7,831 bases of DNA from Burkholderiales bacterium (lineage in GTDB: Bacteria > Pseudomonadota > Gammaproteobacteria > Burkholderiales > Burkholderiaceae_F), in assembly GCA_021298875.1 (NCBI GenBank), contig JAJTHJ010000248.1, forward strand, positions 1 to 7,831, written 5' to 3'. The position numbers and the translations under genes were made by a program. The notes under the pieces were generated by a model. The model searched no databases and was not told where the DNA came from. It saw nothing but the letters and a program-made list of their open reading frames with translations. Positions 1-6,760 of this stretch are shown one piece after another (position 1 is the first letter of the stretch; every line of letters starts with the position of its first letter).

Positions 1-1170
1 ATACCACTGGATCACCTGCTGCGGCTGCTCATAGCTTTGCGCCAGTTCTTCGATCGCGCGGCGGATCTGCTGCTGCTGCGCCTGCAAGCGCTCTTTCTGC
101 ACCAGCTCGGACAGCACCAGCCCGAGCCGTACGCGCCGCTCGGCCCCCGCAGCGAAGACCTCCGGCGGCAGCGGCGCCTCCTTGGCATTGATGCCGCGCG
201 CCACGAGGTCGGAGCGGGCCGCCTCGGCCATGCGCGCGGTTTCGGCCTCGACCAAGGACTTGGGCACTTCGAAGCGGGCGAGCCCCAGCAGCGCGTTCAT
301 CACGCTGTCCTTGGTGCGGCCCTGCAGGCGCGAGCGTACTTCGCGCTCCAGATTGGCGCGCACCTCGGCGCGCATGGTGGCCAGATCGCCATCGGCCACG
401 CCGAGCGACTTGGCGAAGTCGGCATCGACCGCCGGCAGTACCGCCGCCTCGACCTGCTTGACCGTCACCTCGAACTGCACGGTCTTGCCCGCCAGATGCG
501 TCGCCCGATAGTCGGCCGGGAAGGTCAGCGGAAACGTCTTGCTCTGCGCTGCGGTCATGCCCGGCAGTGCCGCTTCGAACTCCGGCAGCATCCGCCCTTC
601 GCCGACGAGGATGAGCATGTCCTTCGCACTGCCGCCGTCGAACGGGGTGCCGTCCAGCGTGCCGGTGAAATCCACCGTCACGCGGTCGCCCGCCTGCGCG
701 GCGCGCTCGACCGCCTCGTAGCGGGTGCGCTGCTTGCGCATGATCTTGATCGTCGCATCGACCTCGGCCTCGCCGACCTCGCACACCGCGCGCTGCACTT
801 CGGCCGCGCCGATGTCCCCCAGATCGATGTCGGGAAAGACCTCGAAAGTGGCGGAGAAGGCGAGTTCGCCGTCAGTGGTGCCGGTCTTGGGCTCGACCCG
901 CGGCGTGCCGGCCACGCGCAGCTTGCCGGCGCTCACCGCCTCGTTGAAGGCAGCACCGATCTGGTCGTTGAGCACCTCCGAATGCACTTGGGCGCCATAG
1001 GACGCCGCCACCATCTTCATTGGCACCTTGCCGGGCCGGAAGCCCGGCATCTTCATGCCGCGGGCGAGCTTGGCCAGGCGCGTGCCGACTTCCTTTTCTA
1101 GGGCCTGCGCCGAGAGCGTCAGGTCCACACGGCGCTGCAGGCCGTCGAGCGTTTCGATGTTCGCTTGCAT
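1..1170 (-). CDS. tig: Trigger factor, ribosome-associated chaperone and prolyl isomerase (3' end cut by window)
   Basis: Trigger factor binds the ribosome at the exit tunnel and shields nascent chains; its middle domain is an FKBP-type peptidyl-prolyl isomerase. The frame is open without a stop from the ATG at 1170 to the window edge, giving 390 codons. The family usually has about 430-440 residues, so roughly 45 C-terminal residues lie outside. The N-terminal ribosome-docking signature GFRPGKVP is at residues 43-50, exactly where the family has it. The FKBP domain starts around residue 161 (GDRVTVDFTGTLDG) and runs to about 245, followed by the helical chaperone domain. The last residues in view (YEQPQQVIQWY) match the usual C-terminal region. 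There is only a weak purine-rich ribosome site (AGAAAAG) directly before the ATG. The gene lies 51 bp downstream of tRNA-Leu on the same strand and may share its transcript. In related genomes clpP-clpX normally follow, but they are outside this window. Confidence 0.97.
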   Translation of the reverse strand, partial: MQANIETLDGLQRRVDLTLSAQALEKEVGTRLAKLARGMKMPGFRPGKVPMKMVAASYGAQVHSEVLNDQIGAAFNEAVSAGKLRVAGTPRVEPKTGTTDGELAFSATFEVFPDIDLGDIGAAEVQRAVCEVGEAEVDATIKIMRKQRTRYEAVERAAQAGDRVTVDFTGTLDGTPFDGGSAKDMLILVGEGRMLPEFEAALPGMTAAQSKTFPLTFPADYRATHLAGKTVQFEVTVKQVEAAVLPAVDADFAKSLGVADGDLATMRAEVRANLEREVRSRLQGRTKDSVMNALLGLARFEVPKSLVEAETARMAEAARSDLVARGINAKEAPLPPEVFAAGAERRVRLGLVLSELVQKERLQAQQQQIRRAIEELAQSYEQPQQVIQWY

Positions 1171-1188
1171 CTTTTCTGCGTGAGGTTG

Positions 1189-1208
1189 CACGGGCGTTGC
1201 CGCCCGCG
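1189..1208 (-). other. Small RNA hairpin with GCAA (GNRA) loop between tRNA-Leu and tig
   Basis: Read on the minus strand, this is an 8-bp stem closing a GCAA tetraloop. The core is CGGGCG-GCAA-CGCCCG (1191-1206), extended by one G-U and one C-G pair. The G-U pair exists only in minus-strand RNA (A-C on the other strand), and GCAA is a stable GNRA loop only in that orientation, so an RNA made in the tRNA-to-tig direction is the likely folded form. No U-tract follows, so it is not a standard intrinsic terminator. It could be a processing or stability element for the tRNA 3' end or the tig 5' leader, or chance in GC-rich DNA. Confidence 0.4.
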
Positions 1209-1221
1209 GGATTCAATGGAC

Positions 1222-1308
1222 TGGTGCGAAGGGGGGGACTCGAACCCCCACGCCGGTGAAGGCGTCAGGACCTAAACCTGGTGCGTCTACCAATTTCGCC
1301 ACCTTCGC
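1222..1308 (-). tRNA. tRNA-Leu, anticodon UAG (reads CUN codons)
   Basis: The minus strand gives an 87-nt class II tRNA including an encoded CCA end (1222-1224). The acceptor stem GCGAAGG (1308-1302) pairs perfectly with CCTTCGC (1232-1226), with discriminator A at 1225, as expected for leucine. The anticodon stem CAGG/CCTG encloses the loop TTTAGGT, placing anticodon TAG at 1274-1272 with G at position 37. A long variable arm (CGCC-loop-GGCG) identifies the class II shape, and the T-arm contains GGTTCGAGTCC. The gene precedes tig on the same strand. Its 5' end abuts a long palindrome at 1310-1436, so its promoter is probably displaced to about 1484 or beyond. Confidence 0.97.
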
Positions 1309-1309
1309 C

Positions 1310-1436
1310 CGGCAGGCACCGATTCGGCTACTGCGCACCCCCATCTCGCCGCTGCGGTGCTCGCCGTACAAGTGCGTACGGCTGTGCGCCTCGCGCCGAC
1401 CTGGGGGCGCTCGCTACGCCGACTCGGTGCCTGCCG
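1310..1436. repeat. 127-bp imperfect palindrome abutting the tRNA-Leu 5' end
   Basis: The outermost 13 bp are a perfect inverted repeat: CGGCAGGCACCGA at 1310-1322 and its reverse complement at 1424-1436. Inward, after one mismatch, the arms keep matching through TCGGC and, with a one-base gap, through a C5A block (left about 1338-1343, right about 1402-1407). The innermost 7 bp are again perfect: GCCGTAC at 1363-1369 and GTACGGC at 1376-1382, around a 6-nt loop (AAGTGC). Between these anchors about half of the positions match. The whole interval therefore folds as one long interrupted hairpin on either strand. It holds no believable gene. The sharp, conserved ends suggest a REP- or MITE-like repeat; the family is unknown to me. 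Confidence 0.65.
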
Positions 1437-1483
1437 TGCCGCCGTCCGCACTCAGGCGTAGACCAAAGGCGAAAACGCGGCGG

Positions 1484-1489
1484 ATTCTA
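1484..1489 (-). promoter_or_regulatory. Possible -10 box for the tRNA-Leu (tig) transcript
   Basis: On the minus strand this reads TAGAAT, followed by a GC-rich stretch (CCGCCGCG) like the discriminator of stringently controlled stable-RNA promoters. No good -35 is visible at 17 bp. It is the best -10 candidate on this strand in the short segment beyond the palindrome. If used, the tRNA precursor would carry a 5' leader of about 170 nt containing the entire palindrome at 1310-1436. A promoter inside the palindrome cannot be excluded. Confidence 0.35.
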
Positions 1490-1496
1490 GCGGTTC

Positions 1497-1502
1497 GATA
1501 AT
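1497..1502 (+). promoter_or_regulatory. Possible -10 box for the squalene/phytoene-synthase-like gene
   Basis: GATAAT ends 6 bp before the ATG at 1509. Transcription would begin at or next to the start codon, giving a leaderless or nearly leaderless mRNA. This fits the absence of a clear ribosome-binding site (CGCGGG is the only purine-rich patch). No convincing -35 is seen. It lies 7 bp from the minus-strand TAGAAT at 1484-1489, so the two promoters would be back to back. Confidence 0.3.
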
Positions 1503-1508
1503 CGCGGG

Positions 1509-2309
1509 ATGACGCCGCAGCAGTATTGCGAAGAAAAGGCCGCGCCACGCGGGTCGAGCTTGTACTACGCGCTGCTGCGGGTTGGCGCGCGCGAGCGGCG
1601 GGCGCTGGTCGCGCTGCACGCGTGGCTGCGGGAGCTGGTGGCGATCGGCGCGGAGGTGTCCGACCCCGGTGTGGCGCAAAGCAAGCTCGCCTGGTGGGCG
1701 CGCGAGGTGGAACGGGGGCTCGCCGGCACGCCGCAGCACCCGGCGATGCAGGAGCTTGCGTTGGCCGTAGCCGACTTCTCGTTGCCGCAGGGTCCGTTGT
1801 TCGAGGTGCTGGCGGCGGTCGAGTTCGATCTGCGGCAGAACCGCTACCTGGACTTTGCCCTGTTGCGCCGCCAGTACGAGCACACGTCTGGCGCCGTGGG
1901 GGAACTGGCGGCGACCGTACTCGGCTCCGCGGACACCGCGGCGGCGCGGCAGCTGGGCCTGGCCCTGCGCTTGGTGGCGGCGATCCGCGATGTGGGCCGG
2001 CAGGCGCGGCGCGGGCGCGTGGAGTTACCGCTCGAAGACTTACAGCGCTTCGAGGTAAAGGTGGCCGACGTGCTCGACGGCGCGTACTCGGAGCGCTTTT
2101 GCGCGCTGATGCGGTTTGAGGCCGAGCGGGCGCGCGCGCTGCTCGACGGTGCGGTCGGTGCCCTGCCCTCCACCTTGCGCCCGGCCCGCGCGCTGGCCGC
2201 GCTCTATCGCGCGCTGCTCGATGAAGTCGAGCGCGCCGAGTCCCGCGTGCTGCACCAGCGCATCGCGCTGACACCGCTGCGCAAGCTGTGGATCGCGACG
2301 CGCGCCTGA
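1509..2309 (+). CDS. Squalene/phytoene synthase family protein with degenerate active site
   Basis: The 266-residue product aligns by eye along its length with the HpnD/CrtB (trans-isoprenyl diphosphate synthase, head-to-head) family: SSLYYALL near the N-terminus, SDPGVAQSKLAWWAREVE at 51-68, RYLDF at 112-116, and IRDVGRQARRGRVELP at 159-174 followed by EDLQRFEV. Active members bind Mg-diphosphate through DxxxD motifs. Here the first motif (usually DDVVD) is VAIGA at 44-48. In the second motif (usually NIIRDVGED) N, E and D have become A157, R164 and Q165, leaving only D161. The substrate-pocket D usually found next to D107 is R109. I infer a pseudoenzyme with a scaffold, lipid-binding or assembly role; the eukaryotic complex I assembly factor NDUFAF6 is a precedent for this fold losing catalysis. 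The start is fixed by an in-frame TAG at 1488 with no other start codon after it. Its stop is one base from the convergent radA stop. Confidence 0.85.
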   Translation: MTPQQYCEEKAAPRGSSLYYALLRVGARERRALVALHAWLRELVAIGAEVSDPGVAQSKLAWWAREVERGLAGTPQHPAMQELALAVADFSLPQGPLFEVLAAVEFDLRQNRYLDFALLRRQYEHTSGAVGELAATVLGSADTAAARQLGLALRLVAAIRDVGRQARRGRVELPLEDLQRFEVKVADVLDGAYSERFCALMRFEAERARALLDGAVGALPSTLRPARALAALYRALLDEVERAESRVLHQRIALTPLRKLWIATRA

Positions 2310-2310
2310 C

Positions 2311-3680
<1,370 letters not shown>

Positions 3681-3681
<1 letters not shown>

Positions 3682-4769
3682 CAATCGTCCACCCGCACGG
3701 GCACGCGGGCGGCCAGCGCGCACATCAGCTCGTAGCCCACCGTGCCCGCCGCCTCGGCCACGCTGTCGATCGGCACCTGCGCGCCCCACAACTCCACCGC
3801 GCTGCCGACGTCCGCCTGCGGGATGTCGGTCAGGTCGACGGCGATCATGTCCATCGACACGCGTCCGGCCAGCGGCGCGCATCGGCCGGCCACGGCGACG
3901 GGCGCGCCATCGGCCGCCACGCGCGGGTAACCGTCGGCGTAGCCGCAAGCGACGATGCCGACGCGGCTCGGCCGCCGCGCAACCCAGCGGCTGCCGTAGC
4001 CGACCGCCCCGCCCACCGGCACCTGCTGCACCGCCAGCACGCGCGAGCGCAGCGTCATGGCCGCACGCAGGCCGAAGTCGGCGGCCGGCCGGCCCGCCAC
4101 CGGCGTGCCGCCGTAGAGCGCGATTCCCGGCCGCACGGAATCGCCGCCCGCGTGCGGCAGCATGAAGAGCGCCGCCGAGTTGGCTAGGCTGCGCGGGCCG
4201 TGCCACTCGGGCACGAGCGCGGCAAAGGCGCGCAACTGCTCGTTGGCCGCCACCGGCCCGGCGTCGGCATCGGAGCGGTCGGCATTGGCAAAGTGCATCA
4301 TCAACGAACCCAGCCGCACGTCGGGCAGCGCGGTAATGCGGGCGAGAGCGCCGGCGACCGCCGCCGGCGCAAACCCGAGCCGGTTCATCCCCGTATTGCA
4401 CTTCAGGTAAACCTCGACCGGCGCGGCCCCGCGGTGCGCTTCGAGCAGGCGCAGTTGCGCCTCGCCGTGCACGACGGTGGTCAAGCCCAAGTGCTCGATG
4501 CTGCGCAGATCGTCGGCACTGAAGAAACCTTCGAGCAGCAGGATCGGTTTACGCCAGCCAGCGGCACGCGCCCGCTCGGCCTCGGCCAGGTCGAGCAAGG
4601 CCAGCCCGTCGGCGTCGGCCAGCGCCGGCAGCACGCGCTCCAGCCCGTGCCCGTAGGCGTTGGCCTTGACCACCGCCCACAGTGCGCGCGCGCCGGCCGC
4701 ACGGCGCGCGGCGGCCAGGTTGTGGCGCAGCGCAGCGCGATGGATGATGGCTTCGATCGGGCGCGGCAT
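3681..4769 (-). CDS. alr: Alanine racemase (PLP-dependent, D-alanine for peptidoglycan)
   Basis: The enzyme interconverts L- and D-alanine in the cytoplasm, supplying D-Ala for cell-wall precursors. The 362-residue product is full length for the family. The PLP lysine is Lys35 in AVVKANAYGHG (32-42), and the opposing catalytic tyrosine is Tyr258 in GYGSRW. Other family signatures are LKCNTGMNRLGF (122-133, with the conserved Lys123 and Arg130), MMHFANAD (157-164), SVRPGIALYG (211-220), CGYADGYPR (275-283) and GRVSMDM (302-308). All expected catalytic residues are present. The ATG at 4769 gives the usual N-terminus (MPRPIEAIIHRAAL). No strong ribosome site precedes it. It is the first gene of an alr-radA unit divergent from lplT. 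Its TGA overlaps the radA ATG by one base. It could be alr or dadX by name; the position suggests the biosynthetic enzyme. Confidence 0.97.
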
Positions 4770-4776
4770 GACCGCG

Positions 4777-4782
4777 AGAATA
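4777..4782 (-). promoter_or_regulatory. Weak -10-like box upstream of alr
   Basis: The minus strand reads TATTCT, ending 7 bp before the alr ATG, so transcription from it would be close to leaderless. No good -35 is present. The region 4770-4876 is the only space for an alr promoter, and a second AT-rich candidate is the reverse strand of the TATAA box at 4821-4826. I cannot tell which is used. Confidence 0.2.
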
Positions 4783-4817
4783 GCGAGCGCGCCGTCCCGC
4801 GTCGCGGCGACGCTGCG

Positions 4818-4826
4818 TGATATAAG
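4818..4826 (+). promoter_or_regulatory. Extended -10 promoter for lplT
   Basis: TGATATAAG matches the extended -10 consensus TGnTATAAT in 7 of the 8 fixed positions. It is the only AT-rich patch in the 107-bp alr-lplT divergent region. The -35 area around 4798-4803 is poor, as is common for extended -10 promoters. Transcription would start near 4833, giving a 5' leader of about 44 nt that contains the mini-ORF at 4860-4880. Confidence 0.45.
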
Positions 4827-4859
4827 GCAGCGCCCTTCCCCGCTCCGCCCGCAGCACGC

Positions 4860-4880
4860 ATGGCCCAGCCCTACCGATGA
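4860..4880 (+). other. Possible 6-codon leader ORF overlapping the lplT start
   Basis: ATG at 4860 opens a frame encoding MAQPYR that stops with TGA at 4878-4880. The stop overlaps the lplT ATG as ATGA, the classic arrangement for translational coupling. Neither start has a visible Shine-Dalgarno sequence, so initiation at the first ATG would have to be weak. It may be chance, since a short frame costs little to generate. Confidence 0.2.
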
Positions 4881-6196
4881 AGCGCGGCTTCTACACGATC
4901 ATGGCCGCGCAGTTCTTCTCGTCGCTGGCCGACAACGCACTGCTGATCGCCGCCATCGCCCTGCTGCGTGACATCCACGCGCCGGAGTGGATGACGCCGA
5001 TGCTGAAGCTCTTCTTCTTCGTCAGCTACGTCGTGCTGGCGGCCTTCGTCGGCGCCTTTGCCGACTCGATGCCCAAGGGGCGGGTGATGTTCGTCACCAA
5101 CCTCATCAAGATCGGCGGTTGCGCGCTGATGTTCTTCTCCGTGCACCCGCTGCTCGCCTACGCGGTGGTCGGCATCGGCGCGGCGGCCTACTCGCCGGCC
5201 AAGTACGGCATCCTGACCGAGTTGCTGCCGCCCGAAAAACTCGTGGTCGCCAACGGCTGGATCGAGGGGTTGACGGTCGGCTCGATCATCCTCGGCTTCG
5301 TGGTCGGCGGCATCCTGGTCTCGCCCAAGGTGGCGGCGGGCCTGATGCAGGTCGACGTGCCGCTGGTGAACCTCGACATCGACCAGACCGGCGAAGCCGC
5401 CATTGCGGTGATCGCCGCGGTCTATGCGCTGGCGGCACTGGTCAACCTGGCGATCCCCGACACCGGCGCGCGCTACCCGCGGCAGGAGCGGCGCGTCGGC
5501 AAGCTGCTGGCCGACTTCGGCCACTGCGTGGCCACCCTCTGGCGCGACAAGCTGGGGCAGATTTCGCTGGCGGTGACCACCCTATTCTGGGGCGCCGGTG
5601 CGACGCTGCAATTCATCATCCTCAAGTGGTCCGAGCAGGTGCTGGGCATGACGCTGTCGCAGGGGGCGATCATGCAGGCGGTCGTGGCGATCGGCATCGC
5701 GGTGGGCTCGGTGCTGGCTGCCAGCCGCGTGTCCCTCAAGCAGTCGCTGTCGGTGCTGCCGGTCGGCGTGGCGATGGGCCTGCTCGTCGCCAGCATCGCC
5801 TTGTCCGACTTCACCGCTCTGCCGGCGGGCCGCTGGCAGGTGGGCGCCACCACCATCACCTGGGCGCAAATGCTGGCGGCGGCCGTGATGGTCGTCGTCG
5901 GCGCGTTGGCCGGCTATTTCGTGGTGCCGATGAATGCGCTGCTCCAGCACCGCGTCCACGTACTGCTGTCGGCCGGCCACTCGATTGCCGTGCAGAACTT
6001 CAACGAGAACCTGAGCATCCTGGTGATGCTGTCGGTCTACGCGCTGCTGCTCTGGCTCAACTTGAGCATCCAGACGATCATCGTGCTGTTCGGTTTCTTC
6101 GTGGCGACGACGATGTACCTCGTCATCCTGCGCAACCGCGCCAACCACCGCGAGTTCGACTGGTCTTCGCTGATCGGGCAGCACAAGGCGCCGTAG
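4877..6196 (+). CDS. lplT: Lysophospholipid transporter LplT (MFS, inner membrane)
   Basis: LplT flips lysophospholipids inward across the inner membrane for re-acylation. The 439-residue product is almost entirely hydrophobic segments, as expected for a major facilitator protein of about 12 helices. Recognisable family features are the N-terminus GFYTIMAAQFFSSLADNALL (4-23), the motif-A-like loop GAFADSMPKGRV (59-70), SPAKYGILTELLPPEKL (106-122) followed by VANGWIEGLTVGS, PMNALLQHRVHVL (351-363) and GHSIAVQNFNENL (367-379). The ATG at 4877 matches the conserved family start. It overlaps the stop of a 6-codon frame. In E. coli lplT is paired with aas, the acyltransferase that uses its substrate; here no aas is adjacent and a GNAT gene follows instead. 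It is divergent from alr and probably driven by the extended -10 at 4818-4826. Confidence 0.95.
   Translation: MKRGFYTIMAAQFFSSLADNALLIAAIALLRDIHAPEWMTPMLKLFFFVSYVVLAAFVGAFADSMPKGRVMFVTNLIKIGGCALMFFSVHPLLAYAVVGIGAAAYSPAKYGILTELLPPEKLVVANGWIEGLTVGSIILGFVVGGILVSPKVAAGLMQVDVPLVNLDIDQTGEAAIAVIAAVYALAALVNLAIPDTGARYPRQERRVGKLLADFGHCVATLWRDKLGQISLAVTTLFWGAGATLQFIILKWSEQVLGMTLSQGAIMQAVVAIGIAVGSVLAASRVSLKQSLSVLPVGVAMGLLVASIALSDFTALPAGRWQVGATTITWAQMLAAAVMVVVGALAGYFVVPMNALLQHRVHVLLSAGHSIAVQNFNENLSILVMLSVYALLLWLNLSIQTIIVLFGFFVATTMYLVILRNRANHREFDWSSLIGQHKAP
6185..6188 (+). promoter_or_regulatory. Ribosome-binding site for the GTG start at 6197
   Basis: AAGG lies 8 bp before the GTG at 6197, inside the last codons of lplT. 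It supports the GTG as start even though it directly abuts the lplT stop codon, because the next in-frame ATG (codon 37) would remove the first strand and helix of the GNAT fold. Confidence 0.5.
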
Positions 6197-6760
6197 GTGG
6201 GCGGCGCGCCCCTCCCGCTGCTCGAAACGCCGCGGCTGCGCCTGCGCGAGTTGACTGCTGCCGATGCGCCGGCCCTGCTTGCCATTCACGGCAACGCCGA
6301 GGCAATGCGCTGGTACGGCGCCGACCCTTTGCCCGACCTTGCCGCGGCGCACGCGCTGATCGAACTCTTTGCCGGCTGGCGCCGGCTCGCCAACCCCGGC
6401 ACACGCTGGGGCCTCGAACGCAAGGCCGACGGTGCCTTGCTCGGCACCGCGTGGCTGTTCAACTGGAACCGCGGCTGGCGGCGCTGTACCACCGGCTACG
6501 AGCTGGCGCCATTCGCGCAGGGCGAAGGCTACATGCGCGAGGCCTTGACGGCGATCTTCAAGTGGGGCTTCGCCCAGATGGACTTGAACCGGATCGAAGC
6601 GCAGATCGACCCGCGTAACGAGCCCTCGCTGCGGCTGGCCCGCAAGCTCGGCTTTGTCGAGGAAGGTCTGCTGCGCGAGGTCGCCCGCTGGGGCGATGCG
6701 CAACACGATCTGCTGATGCTGTCGCTGCTGCGGCGCGACTGGCTCGCTACGGGGTGTTGA
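6197..6760 (+). CDS. GNAT family N-acetyltransferase, RimJ/RimL-like
   Basis: The 187-residue product has the Acetyltransf_3 layout: LETPRLRLRELTAADAPALL (9-28) as first strand and helix, RWGLERKADGALLGTAWLF (70-88), the acetyl-CoA loop with YELAPFAQGEGYMREAL (101-117, a Q-x-x-G-x-G/A variant with Gln108, Gly109 and Gly111), then NRIEAQIDPRNEPSLRLARK (131-150) and LGFVEEG (151-157). Members acetylate ribosomal protein N-termini, other proteins, amino acids or small molecules; the substrate cannot be told from this sequence. The start is GTG, directly after the lplT TAG with no gap, so the two genes are almost certainly co-transcribed. The 3' end overlaps the convergent UDG gene by 14 bp. The lplT linkage could hint at an envelope role, but this is weak. 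Confidence 0.93.
   Translation: MGGAPLPLLETPRLRLRELTAADAPALLAIHGNAEAMRWYGADPLPDLAAAHALIELFAGWRRLANPGTRWGLERKADGALLGTAWLFNWNRGWRRCTTGYELAPFAQGEGYMREALTAIFKWGFAQMDLNRIEAQIDPRNEPSLRLARKLGFVEEGLLREVARWGDAQHDLLMLSLLRRDWLATGC

Noticed and set aside
37..1101. Long plus-strand open frame of 354 codons
   Set aside because: It is the antisense shadow of tig, whose minus-strand frame is open throughout and has clear family motifs.
1189..1208. The small hairpin as a rho-independent terminator of tRNA-Leu
   Set aside because: The sequence after the stem on the transcribed strand is TGCAACCTC, with no run of T.
1020..1501. Several open frames of 70-80 codons across the tRNA and palindrome on the plus strand
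   Set aside because: They run through the tRNA and the palindrome, are Arg/Pro/Ala-rich as expected for high-GC noise, and show no family motif.
3682..4401. Upstream extension of the radA frame to an ATG at 4401
   Set aside because: The extension lies inside alr, is low-complexity Arg/Ala/Gly, and the RadA zinc finger begins right after the ATG at 3681.
4987..6618. Plus-strand frame of 543 codons and minus-strand frame of 453 codons (5582-6943) over lplT and the GNAT gene
   Set aside because: Both are shadows in GC-rich DNA; their composition is Arg/Gly/His/Gln-rich with no domain, while lplT and the GNAT product are recognisable.
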